NCBI GenBank assembly: GCA_020532185.1
Contig: JAJBBH010000051.1
Location: 1 to 51,889, forward strand
Source of the DNA: Candidatus Cloacimonadota bacterium
GTDB taxonomy: Bacteria; Cloacimonadota; Cloacimonadia; Cloacimonadales; WRIO01
Direction of reading: 5' to 3'
Length of the DNA stretch: 51,889 nt
Part shown: positions 6,431 through 14,416 of the stretch, piece after piece
Layout: each line of letters begins with the position of its first letter
Position numbering within the stretch: position 1 is the stretch's first letter
Notes under the pieces: model-generated
The model's database searches: none
What the model was told of the DNA's origin: nothing
The model's input: only the letters and a program-made list of their open reading frames with translations
Position numbers and translations under genes: made by a program

Positions 6431-7861
6431 TTAAAACCTTATCTCAGTATAAATACTGATTGATTTATTTGTTTCGTTATCACCTTTTATTTTTCCATCG
6501 CCATTTTTATCTTCATAACTGAAACGAGTGTCAAAGTTGATCGAAACACCAGAAGATATTTCGTAACCAAACACATAGCCCATAATTGTGCTTGGTGTTT
6601 TTAACACTGTAAAATCATGAACGTTATTTTGAGCATAGTAAGCTTTTGCAATAGAAAGTTTTGGTATTGCTGTAATTCCAAATTCACCATTTATTGACTT
6701 TGCATTTGTTGTATCACCTCTTAAATCTTGGTATCCGAGATTCAAAAAAGCCAAATCAAAAAGATTTGTATGTATCCCTGCAAAATAACCATCCATAGAT
6801 TCAACAGCCCCTAACAACTCTTTTTTGGTTATTACTTCTTTACCGAATGTGCGTGCTCTTTCAATCTCGTAAGTTTGGTTGAAATATCCAAATAAGAATT
6901 CTTCATTTGCGTGACGATATTCAGCAAAAGTTGTTACAGGACCGAGTTTAAACCTGATACCAGGTAGAGTAAAGCCTAATCCATGATCGATAATCTGGGC
7001 TACTTGTGTATAGATATCAAGCTCAACCAAATCTCCTTCAATAAGTGGCATACCTAAATCTGCACCAACAATTGTAACACTTGAGCTTTTGTCTCCATAC
7101 TTGATTAATTCATCTTTTTCAGTTGGGTCTATAACGCCATTTGCAACTAAAACATCAATTGTTTCTTCGATATTTGGTGCACCTTGAAGATTATGTCTCC
7201 ATTTGTCTTTTTCAGTTACAAACCTTTTATCATTTGGATATGCATCAATTGCATCAGGATAGCCATCACCATCAGTGTCAAATAAGCCATTATACTGGTT
7301 AAAATCACTTGCTATTGTTGCTCCTGCGACAAGCATAAAAGGTAGGTCGTATGATGCTCTTGCACCAATCAGCATGCCAGGCTTATCGGCAAATGCTTCT
7401 TTAAAGTTATTGATAAAAAATTCAGTTCCTATACCGCCAAACTTTGTGGAGCCTTCCATACCCAATCTTTTATAAGTGGGGTATTGCACCATATTTGAAT
7501 AATTGTTTAAAACAATGCCATAGCCAAGATTCACATTTTCCAAACCGCCAACTCTTAGGTATAGTGGATCTCCCTTATGCCCCCAACGAACATAATAAAT
7601 TTTATCTAAATAATCTTGGAATTCATCCCAATCTTCTTCTCTAACATTTCCTTGATCATCAATATATAATTGAATATCAAGTCCGAAGCCAAGTTTCCAA
7701 ATAGGGATATCAGCCCTAAAGCCAATATGTTGGTAATTTGTGTTGTTAATTGTTGTTGCTCCAATTATTACTGATCCTGACATTTGATCGTTCTGTGCAT
7801 TTAAAGTTACAATACTAATTGCAATGATAAATAATGCACTAAATAACTTTAACTTACGCAT
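6431..7861 (-). CDS. Outer-membrane beta-barrel-like protein with calcium-type repeat
   Basis: A 476-residue exported protein. Residues 1-22 are a signal peptide (hydrophobic core then N-A-Q). The rest alternates short amphipathic strands with turns and ends with an aromatic residue (SISIYTEIRF), typical of an outer-membrane barrel. An inserted loop holds DTDGDGYPDAIDAYPND (195-211), a thrombospondin type 3-like calcium-binding repeat; a second Asp/Asn/Gly-rich turn (EDKNGDGKIKGDNE) lies near the C-terminus. I know no precise function. The start overlaps the end of the radical SAM gene by 13 bp, so translation is probably coupled. A structural or transport role in the outer membrane is inference from shape. 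Confidence 0.75.
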   Translation of the reverse strand: MRKLKLFSALFIIAISIVTLNAQNDQMSGSVIIGATTINNTNYQHIGFRADIPIWKLGFGLDIQLYIDDQGNVREEDWDEFQDYLDKIYYVRWGHKGDPLYLRVGGLENVNLGYGIVLNNYSNMVQYPTYKRLGMEGSTKFGGIGTEFFINNFKEAFADKPGMLIGARASYDLPFMLVAGATIASDFNQYNGLFDTDGDGYPDAIDAYPNDKRFVTEKDKWRHNLQGAPNIEETIDVLVANGVIDPTEKDELIKYGDKSSSVTIVGADLGMPLIEGDLVELDIYTQVAQIIDHGLGFTLPGIRFKLGPVTTFAEYRHANEEFLFGYFNQTYEIERARTFGKEVITKKELLGAVESMDGYFAGIHTNLFDLAFLNLGYQDLRGDTTNAKSINGEFGITAIPKLSIAKAYYAQNNVHDFTVLKTPSTIMGYVFGYEISSGVSINFDTRFSYEDKNGDGKIKGDNETNKSISIYTEIRF

Positions 7862-8811
7862 TGTTCCCCCTCTATTTTTTTTAGTTTATAAAAAACTCCT
7901 CGTTTTTCTTTTTTTTCTTCAATAATATCTTGTTCGATCAAGTATCTTAGATACTTATTTATTGTATTGATGTGCAAGTTTGTTAATTTGATTATTTCAG
8001 GTTGAGTACAGGGTCGCCTTTTTATTAGGCTCACAATATCATCAATCTCGGTATGTATATGCACAGGAGCCTTATCAGACATAGAAATCTTCGCAATTAT
8101 TTCAACACTCATAGGCTCGAAAAATGCTTTTATTCTTTCTAAGTTTTCTTTAGTACTGGCAGCTACCCAATCTTCTGTTCCAGGCCTATCTAAAGTATTA
8201 ATTTGTATTAAATCAGGTTTAATACGTTCACAGGCTTTTTTTATAAGACTTAGCTCTGCTTCTGTATCGTTAAGCCCTTCTATAATAAAAACTTCAAGGT
8301 ATATCTTTCCATTAAACATTTCTCTAAATCTTACAAGACCCTCAACAATATCAGAGGCTTTAATATCATTTGTAGGGCGATTTATTTTTTTAAAAACATC
8401 CTCAGACACTGCATCGAGAGAAGGTAATACCAAATCAATATTTTTAATATCTTCTCTCATCTGAGCATCGCCCAAAAGTGAAGAATTAGTAATTAAAGCT
8501 AAAGAATATTGTGGATATTTATCTTTGATATACTTCGTAATCTTTGCAATATCTTTATGTAAAGTTGGCTCACCCGCACCTGAAAATGTAATATAGTCTA
8601 ATGTTGGTTTATTAGATAAATAAACATCGACTTCATTTAGAATATCATTTGTTTTGATATATTCGTTGCGAATACTTGTTAAATTTGTGGTTCTTCCTGC
8701 TTCGCAATATACGCAGTCAAATGAGCAAACTTTGTATGGAATCAAATCTATTCCAAGCGATAAACCAAGTCTTCTCGACAGCACAGGGCCAAATAAATGT
8801 TCGTATTTCAT
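7849..8811 (-). CDS. Radical SAM protein (COG0731-like) with C-terminal winged helix
   Basis: A radical S-adenosylmethionine enzyme of 320 residues. The cluster motif C-x3-C-x2-C is at Cys29, Cys33 and Cys36, inside the family-typical CSFDCVYCEAGRTTNLT; the N-terminal FGPVLSRRLGLSLGIDLIP and FSGAGEPTLHKDI (SAM-binding) stretches are also characteristic. The family is related in sequence to the wyosine enzyme TYW1 but is widespread in bacteria with no established substrate. Residues about 265-315 form a helix-turn-helix or winged-helix tail (TQPEIIKLTNLHINTINKYLRYLIEQDII), which suggests nucleic-acid binding or regulation. It lies 5 bp after the HDOD gene and overlaps the barrel gene. Confidence 0.88.
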   Translation of the reverse strand: MKYEHLFGPVLSRRLGLSLGIDLIPYKVCSFDCVYCEAGRTTNLTSIRNEYIKTNDILNEVDVYLSNKPTLDYITFSGAGEPTLHKDIAKITKYIKDKYPQYSLALITNSSLLGDAQMREDIKNIDLVLPSLDAVSEDVFKKINRPTNDIKASDIVEGLVRFREMFNGKIYLEVFIIEGLNDTEAELSLIKKACERIKPDLIQINTLDRPGTEDWVAASTKENLERIKAFFEPMSVEIIAKISMSDKAPVHIHTEIDDIVSLIKRRPCTQPEIIKLTNLHINTINKYLRYLIEQDIIEEKKEKRGVFYKLKKIEGEQCVS

Positions 8812-8816
8812 ATATT

Positions 8817-9686
8817 TTATACCATTTGATCTACGAATATATTTGCTTTTGCAATTTCTTCTTCTACCTCATTTTCGATATCAGCAAATTTGATTTTTTT
8901 CATCTTATTAAGTTGTTTCCATGCAAAAGAAGTGGGTATTTCTCGATATATTCTTTCATGTCTCACAGGATTTACATAATAGTTTGAAATTGTATTTACA
9001 ATATTAATCAAGCAACACAGCTCTATATTTGCGGTTGCATTTTCAGGTTCATGATGATACTGAATTGCAGATTGTATATGGCTTGGTATTTTCCATTGGT
9101 CAGCTAACCAATAACCAAGCTCCATATGAGTTGCACCCAGAACTTTTTGCTCTATTTCATATTCTTGATCTTGTGGGAAAAGCTCCATGTATCTTCTGAC
9201 ATTTACAAATTCTTCATGGAAATATTGGTCAAGAATAATCTTTCCAATATCGTGTATCAAACCTGCTGTAAACTCTTCTCCGTGAAAAGGTATAGAGAAT
9301 TTTTTTGATAGCCAACGGGCTAAGTGTGCTGTATATATTGAGTGTTTCCAAAAAGCTTGATGATCAAATAGTTTCTCAGTTTCTTTATCAAAGACTTTTA
9401 TCAATGAAACACCAAGAACTATATTTGTAATTTCATTTACACCCAGAATCACCAGAGCTGTCCTCAGTGTATCGACGCGGTTACGAATACCATAATATGC
9501 TGAATTTGCAATCTTTAACACCTTAGTAGTAATAGATTGATCATTACTCATTAAGTCACTTATTTGGCTCATTGAAGTTGATTTTAAGCCTATTACACGA
9601 ATAAGCTCAGATGCTACAACTGGCAATGTTGGCAAGTCATTAATCCTTGCAAGTACAATTTGAATTTCGTTTATAGATTTTGCCAA
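8817..9686 (-). CDS. HDOD domain protein
   Basis: A 289-residue protein made almost wholly of an HDOD domain (about residues 12-215), a degenerate HD-superfamily fold found in bacterial signalling proteins. The N-terminal part reads LPTLPVVASELIRVIG...IANSAYYG, the standard HDOD opening. The pair H145-D146 in AGLIHDIGKIILDQYF is retained, and HHEPENAT follows near residue 210. No receiver, GGDEF or EAL domain is attached. Known relatives act in chemotaxis, competence or cyclic-di-GMP circuits by protein-protein contact; which of these applies cannot be told. It is the second gene of the operon, 16 bp after mscS. Confidence 0.88.
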   Translation of the reverse strand: MAKSINEIQIVLARINDLPTLPVVASELIRVIGLKSTSMSQISDLMSNDQSITTKVLKIANSAYYGIRNRVDTLRTALVILGVNEITNIVLGVSLIKVFDKETEKLFDHQAFWKHSIYTAHLARWLSKKFSIPFHGEEFTAGLIHDIGKIILDQYFHEEFVNVRRYMELFPQDQEYEIEQKVLGATHMELGYWLADQWKIPSHIQSAIQYHHEPENATANIELCCLINIVNTISNYYVNPVRHERIYREIPTSFAWKQLNKMKKIKFADIENEVEEEIAKANIFVDQMV

Positions 9687-9702
9687 AACTTACCTCCTGT
9701 GC

Positions 9703-10566
9703 TTATGACTCTTCTATACTATTTTTTTTAGCTATTAATTGTGAAAAGAACCACCTGTCTTCATCAGTCATTGCATAAATACGTGGTGGAATAGGTACTA
9801 CTACTCCCTCTTTTTTAAGTCTTTCATATAGCTCGATTTTCATTTGAGCACCACATTTATAAACATTTTCTTTGTTTGCCCAAATACCAACTTTTAGTAT
9901 TACTTCAGTGTCAGAAAACGCGGATATTGCCACATAAGGAGCAGGATCTTTCAAAGCCAATTCATTTTGGCTAATAACTTCTCTAACAATATCCTGAGCT
10001 TTTTGCATATCGCTTTTACCTGAAATACCAATTTCAAAGTCTGTTCTTCTGATTGGATAGCGACTTATGTTGATAAGTTCAGCCTTTATAAGGTTTTCAT
10101 TTGGAATTCTGATAAAGCGATTATCAAATGTTTTTAACTTAACTGATAACAAGTCTATTGACAGTACAACGCCTACAGTTGACCCAATTTGTATTGTGTC
10201 TCCAACGACAAATGATTTTTCTGTAATCATAAACAAGCCGCTGATCAAGTTTGAAAAGCTTGTTTGAGAAGCAAAACCAATTGCCACACCAAATATACCT
10301 GCAGCACCAAGCAAAGCAGAAAGCTTAAAGCCAAGTTGGTTTAATGCAGAGACCCATAAGACAGTAAGAAGTGTGTACCAGATTATCCTTTTTACGATCA
10401 TCTCGCTTTGTGGGGTTAAATGTCTGCTTAAAAGCCTTACAAATATTTTTGTTAATGCTTTTATTAATGGATAACCTATCAATAAAGTGAGTATAAATCT
10501 TATAGCTATTGATACAGTGGAAGGTGTAAGCCATTCGCTGATTTGGAAATTTTCTAATAATCCCAT
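9703..10566 (-). CDS. mscS: Small-conductance mechanosensitive channel, MscS family
   Basis: An inner-membrane mechanosensitive channel that opens under tension to release solutes on osmotic downshock. At 287 residues it has the compact E. coli MscS architecture: three membrane segments in the first 110 residues, the Gly/Ala-rich pore helix (LGAAGIFGVAIGFASQTSFSN, about 86-106), then the beta domain starting at GDTIQIGSTVGVV and a mixed alpha/beta cytoplasmic vestibule. It is the first gene of a five-gene operon and is preceded by a perfect TTGACA-TATAAT promoter about 140 bp upstream. The downstream genes have no known link to osmotic stress. Confidence 0.9.
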   Translation of the reverse strand: MGLLENFQISEWLTPSTVSIAIRFILTLLIGYPLIKALTKIFVRLLSRHLTPQSEMIVKRIIWYTLLTVLWVSALNQLGFKLSALLGAAGIFGVAIGFASQTSFSNLISGLFMITEKSFVVGDTIQIGSTVGVVLSIDLLSVKLKTFDNRFIRIPNENLIKAELINISRYPIRRTDFEIGISGKSDMQKAQDIVREVISQNELALKDPAPYVAISAFSDTEVILKVGIWANKENVYKCGAQMKIELYERLKKEGVVVPIPPRIYAMTDEDRWFFSQLIAKKNSIEES

Positions 10567-10704
10567 TTTATCTCCTTATTTGTTTTTTCTTTACAATGTT
10601 AAGCTTTTTCCTAAAAAACTAATTATCACACTATTTATCTTGTTTGTAGCGTTTTATCCAATGCCTTACTTCTAAAACTATAACCTTTTATCACTACAAA
10701 TCGC

Positions 10705-10732
10705 ATTATAAATTATTCATTATTTTTGTCAA
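10705..10732 (-). promoter_or_regulatory. Consensus promoter for the mscS operon
   Basis: Minus strand TTGACA (10732-10727), a 16-bp spacer and TATAAT (10710-10705): both hexamers match the sigma-70 consensus exactly. The leader to the mscS ATG is about 135 bases. Confidence 0.75.
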
Positions 10733-10963
10733 GATTTGAATTTGTATTTTTTTATTTTTATTAGAATTGAGAATATTGATTTATACATTTGTATTTTGTG
10801 GGAAAGTCAAGAGCTTGCTTATGTGTTATTATTAAAAATAAACACACCCTATCTTTGTTGTCATATAGCTGTTTAACAGCGAGTTATGATGTCTTTATTG
10901 CACGATTTTATATTCAATAGCAAACTATAATTTTTAGTAATTTGCCAATAACGCAAATTTAAC
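10733..10963. other. Non-coding divergent spacer
   Basis: AT-rich spacer between the mscS promoter and the promoter of the 11020 gene. It contains a loose inverted pair around GTGTTATT/AATAAACAC (about 10820-10850). I see no gene, tRNA or riboswitch-like fold. Confidence 0.4.
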
Positions 10964-10991
10964 TTGACACAAACAATACAATATGTAAAAT
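10964..10991 (+). promoter_or_regulatory. Promoter for the coiled-coil membrane protein
   Basis: TTGACA (10964-10969), a 16-bp spacer, TAAAAT (10986-10991). GGAGG follows at 11009-11013 and the ATG at 11020, giving a short leader. Confidence 0.65.
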
Positions 10992-11019
10992 TTGAAAATA
11001 TTAATATTGGAGGTAAACG

Positions 11020-11289
11020 ATGAGCTTTTTACAATATCTTCCTTTAGTTGCATCTTTTGCAAAGAATTGGCTTAAAAATAAAGAACATGACAAGCAAATT
11101 AGAGATCACGATCAAACAACTGAGAAACTTTCAACAATTGAAAACTTGATAGTTAGGCTTGAAAAAAAACTTAAAGAAACTGACTCTGAGATAGACGATC
11201 TAAAAAGACAGGTTTTGCTCAGTAGAACAATTAATATCATTCTTTTTGTATTGCTGATCACTATAAGTTTGCTCACGTATTTAAAATAA
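11020..11289 (+). CDS. Small membrane protein with coiled coil
   Basis: An 89-residue protein I cannot name. Residues 1-20 are a mildly hydrophobic N-terminal helix. Residues about 30-66 are strongly heptad-like and charged (TIENLIVRLEKKLKETDSEI), a coiled coil. Residues about 68-88 are a single membrane helix ending in YLK. It has an excellent GGAGG site and its own promoter, so it is very probably expressed. A gap of about 125 bp separates it from the disulfide oxidoreductase gene. The shape suggests an oligomeric, tail-anchored inner-membrane scaffold; function unknown. Confidence 0.7.
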   Translation: MSFLQYLPLVASFAKNWLKNKEHDKQIRDHDQTTEKLSTIENLIVRLEKKLKETDSEIDDLKRQVLLSRTINIILFVLLITISLLTYLK

Positions 11290-11413
11290 TTTAAAGACTT
11301 TAGCACAATTATCTTTTTTGCTATTACACAAGCTTTTGTTAAAAATTTGAAAATATAATTTGCTTTTCCTGCATTATTCTTTACACTATAAATAAAAGAT
11401 AAATGGAGGAATT

Positions 11414-12052
11414 ATGGCAATGCTTGATGAAAAAATAGTTAGCCAACTAAAAGAACTTTTTAAAGGATTAGACAAAGAAGTAAACCTTAAATTCTTTACA
11501 CAAGAATTAGAATGTGCATTTTGCAAAGATACACACAATTTATTGCAAGAAGTTGCTGCATCAAGCGACAAAATCAAACTGGAAGTTTTTGATTTCCAAA
11601 AAGATAAAGAAGTTGCAGAGCAGTATAAAATTGATAAAATACCAGCTTTAGTCGTAATGGATGAAAAAGATCGTGGTATTCGCTTTTTTGGAATTCCGTC
11701 TGGATATGAATTTACTTCCTTAATCGAATCAATTAAGCTCGTTTCTACAGGTAAACTACAATTAAAAGAGTCAACTAAAGATTTTTTGAACACTGTTAAA
11801 AAGCCTGTACATTTACAAGTTTTTGTTACCCCTACATGTCCATATTGCCCACCTGCTGTTGTTCTTGCACATCAAATGGCATATTATAGTGAATACATAA
11901 GAGCAGACATGGTTGAAGCATCCGAGTTTAATACTCTTTCAATTAAATACAATGTGCAAGGTGTACCGCGTACTGTCGTTAATGAAACCGAGTTTTTGGA
12001 AGGTGCAGCTCCTGAAGAGTATTTGATTGAAAAGATCAAAGCGTTCTTATAA
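11414..12052 (+). CDS. Protein disulfide oxidoreductase, two thioredoxin folds
   Basis: A 212-residue glutaredoxin-like protein of the PDO type: two thioredoxin folds in one chain. The N-terminal fold has C34-A-F-C37, the C-terminal fold C142-P-Y-C145, each followed by a cis-Pro segment (KIPALVV and GVPRTVV). There is no signal peptide, so it acts in the cytoplasm. Known homologues in thermophiles and some anaerobes take electrons from a thioredoxin reductase and reduce or shuffle protein disulfides. The next gene, 15 bp downstream, is such a reductase, so the two form a redox pair. GGAGG precedes the start. The N-terminal site CAFC is less usual than CPYC. Confidence 0.9.
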   Translation: MAMLDEKIVSQLKELFKGLDKEVNLKFFTQELECAFCKDTHNLLQEVAASSDKIKLEVFDFQKDKEVAEQYKIDKIPALVVMDEKDRGIRFFGIPSGYEFTSLIESIKLVSTGKLQLKESTKDFLNTVKKPVHLQVFVTPTCPYCPPAVVLAHQMAYYSEYIRADMVEASEFNTLSIKYNVQGVPRTVVNETEFLEGAAPEEYLIEKIKAFL

Positions 12053-12067
12053 AATTGGAGGCACAAA

Positions 12068-13030
12068 ATGTTTGAATTCAGCTTAAATCTTTCTCAAGAA
12101 ATAGATAAAAATCAAATATTTGATTTAATTATTGTAGGTGGAGGACCAGCTGGGCTCACAGCTGGTCTCTATGCAGCACGTTATAAATTAAATGTCTTGA
12201 TGATTGAAAAATCATTTATTTCTGGGGGACAGCTTACTGGTATAGATACAATAGAAAATTACCCTGGTTTTGCTGAACCTGTCTTGGGATCAAAGTTAGC
12301 ACAAAATATGGCAGAACAAGCAAAAAGCTTTGGGCTAAAATCTATCAATGCTTTTGTTGATTCTCTTGATTTACAAAAAGATATCAAAGAAGTAAAAGTA
12401 GGAAATGATATCTACAAAGCAAAAACTATCTTGATTACAACTGGCACATCAAGCGGCAAACTTGGTATTAAACACGAAGATGAATATGTTGGTAAAGGAA
12501 TCAGTTATTGTGCAACTTGTGATGGACCTATGTTTCCTGACAAAAAAGTTTTAGTGATTGGTGGCGGTAACAACGCAGTAAAAGAAGCTTTATTTATCGC
12601 TAAATACGCTAAAGAAGTTATCATTATTCACAGTGGTGAGAAACTTAATGCAGCGGTATCCAATATTGATAAACTTAAAGATGAGCAAAAAATCAAAGTA
12701 TTACTTAATAGCTCGGTAAAAGCAATTGATTTCAGTGATCTTAAGAATAAAACTTTTGAGATTGAAAACAGTTCAAACAATAAAGTTGAAACAATTACTG
12801 CAGATGGTATGTTTATCTTTGTTGGCACTACACCAAATACCAGCCTTGTAGAAGGTCAATTAGAGCTTGAAAAGGGATATATCAAAACTGATTGTTCGCT
12901 TCAAACTAATATATCTGGAGTGTTTGCTGCTGGAGACGTTATTGTTAAAGAATTACGCCAAGTAGCGACAGCTGTTGGAGATGGAGCATTAGTAGCATAC
13001 AAAATCAACAAGTATCTATCTAACTTATAA
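12068..13030 (+). CDS. trxB: Thioredoxin reductase-like flavoprotein with atypical pyridine-nucleotide site
   Basis: A FAD-dependent disulfide reductase of 320 residues, partner of the preceding disulfide oxidoreductase. FAD-binding GGGPAG is at 24-29, the redox-active C148-A-T-C151 lies in SYCATCDGPMF, and the second Rossmann motif GGGNNA is at 165-170. The C-terminal AAGDV...RQVATAVGDGALVA matches the family. Unusual: the segment that normally reads H-R-R-x-x-x-R, which binds the NADPH phosphate, reads H188-S-G-E-K-L-N here, so the usual arginines are absent. That points to NADH, or to a ferredoxin/flavodoxin-type donor, instead of NADPH. The ribosome binding site GGAGG is 15 bp after the upstream stop, so the two genes are one unit. 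Confidence 0.92.
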   Translation: MFEFSLNLSQEIDKNQIFDLIIVGGGPAGLTAGLYAARYKLNVLMIEKSFISGGQLTGIDTIENYPGFAEPVLGSKLAQNMAEQAKSFGLKSINAFVDSLDLQKDIKEVKVGNDIYKAKTILITTGTSSGKLGIKHEDEYVGKGISYCATCDGPMFPDKKVLVIGGGNNAVKEALFIAKYAKEVIIIHSGEKLNAAVSNIDKLKDEQKIKVLLNSSVKAIDFSDLKNKTFEIENSSNNKVETITADGMFIFVGTTPNTSLVEGQLELEKGYIKTDCSLQTNISGVFAAGDVIVKELRQVATAVGDGALVAYKINKYLSNL

Positions 13031-13181
13031 GACAAATATCTTGTTAAAAGGCTTTATACAGAGGCTGACTCTTTTGTAAATACATCTCTTCATGTATCGT
13101 TGTGTTTAGATAATATTGTGTATTTGCTATTTAAAATACGAGTGTGAAGATAAAAGCGTTATTGTGATTGAGTTATAAAAA

Positions 13182-13206
13182 AAGAGGTGAGCTTTGCTCA
13201 CCTCTT
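13182..13206. terminator. Bidirectional terminator between trxB and the TPR gene
   Basis: An 11-bp perfect stem (13182-13192 with 13196-13206, AAGAGGTGAGC) and a 3-nt loop. On the minus strand it is followed by seven T, so it is strongest for the TPR gene ending at 13219. On the plus strand the tail is weaker (AAACTTGTTTTT), but it still serves trxB. Confidence 0.88.
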
Positions 13207-13218
13207 AAACTTGTTTTT

Positions 13219-14325
13219 CTATTGCATCTTTTTTAAGATTGTAGTGTATTGTTTTTGTAATGCTGTATTTTTTGTCTGTGTTGCTGCGAGGATAAGCAAC
13301 TGAACAGGTTCTTTATTGCCATCATCGAGTTCATACCATTGTTTTGCATAATTAAGTAAGTCATTCCATTTTTGTACTTTTGCCAAATGATAGCAGAGAG
13401 TGCTCAGATTATCTTCAATCTTTTCTGCTTCATACAGTCTTGTCAAATAATCAGTAGCTTTTTCATCATTATGTTCAGACTGAGCAATATATGCGGCGTT
13501 GTTTAATGCATCGACATTTTCTGGCTCTAAAGCGAGTATTTGTTCGAAGTATTCAAGAGATTTAATATTATTTTCGCTATAAAGATAGCTCATGCCCGCA
13601 AAGTATAAGTAATCAATATTGTTTGGATCGATTTCGATAAGCTTTTGATAGTACTCTATAGCCTTTTCAAAGTTTCGAGCTTGGTAATATTGATCAGCAA
13701 TATTTATCAAGATATTTTGATTGTTTGGTTCTTTTTCAAGCAAGATATTAAAATATTCAAGTTGTTTTTCGTTATTTCCTCTTTGACCTTCAATAGCAGC
13801 AAGTACTTGATAAACATTTAGTGAGTCTGGTGTTTCATTTACAAGCTTTTTTAAAATAGTTTCAGATTCGTCATATTTTGCTTCTTGAAACAAATCATAG
13901 GCATTTTTAAAGATTCTATTCCATTGATTTTTAAGCATTTTGCTTGCTTCTTTTCTGTACATTGGGAAGTGTTCGTAAGATTCCCAATCAGGTATACTCT
14001 CAATTGCTTGAATTGTTTTATTGTAATATTTTGCTGATAATTCATATAATTCATCAGCTTTTTGATAGTCATCAAGGGCTTCATTATTGTAGATTCCAGC
14101 AATGTTAAACAAGCTTTCTACATGATCAGGGTATTCAACAACAACTTTTAGGTAAAAGTCTAATGCTTTATCAACATTTTTTTGTTGAGCATAGACTTTA
14201 GCTGATCTAAGATTGATTTTTGCTTGTCCTTTGATTTTTTGCGATTTGCCTTTGGCGTGCAGGTTAACACTAAAAAATAGAGTTAGCATTAAGCTTATCA
14301 TTAGTATCAATTTGAACCTTTTCAT
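13219..14325 (-). CDS. Exported TPR-repeat protein
   Basis: A 368-residue protein with a signal peptide (residues 1-24, ending N-L-H-A-K) followed by tetratricopeptide repeats across almost the whole mature chain: clear units near residues 38-70, 165-200, 205-240 (NIADQYYQARNFEKAIEYYQ), 240-272 and 273-306. There is no catalytic domain, so it is probably a periplasmic or outer-membrane-associated scaffold. GGAGG precedes the ATG, and a TTGACT plus AT-rich -10 region lies in the 91-bp gap upstream, so it may have its own promoter besides read-through from the VWA-like gene. A strong terminator follows. It is the last gene of the envelope block. Confidence 0.85.
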   Translation of the reverse strand: MKRFKLILMISLMLTLFFSVNLHAKGKSQKIKGQAKINLRSAKVYAQQKNVDKALDFYLKVVVEYPDHVESLFNIAGIYNNEALDDYQKADELYELSAKYYNKTIQAIESIPDWESYEHFPMYRKEASKMLKNQWNRIFKNAYDLFQEAKYDESETILKKLVNETPDSLNVYQVLAAIEGQRGNNEKQLEYFNILLEKEPNNQNILINIADQYYQARNFEKAIEYYQKLIEIDPNNIDYLYFAGMSYLYSENNIKSLEYFEQILALEPENVDALNNAAYIAQSEHNDEKATDYLTRLYEAEKIEDNLSTLCYHLAKVQKWNDLLNYAKQWYELDDGNKEPVQLLILAATQTKNTALQKQYTTILKKMQ

Positions 14326-14416
14326 TGTTCCTCCAATATGTTTTTGTTTATATTTATAATTAATGAGTTTTAGTCAAGCGTTTTATTTCGATCGTTAGGA
14401 ATATTATAAAAAAATA

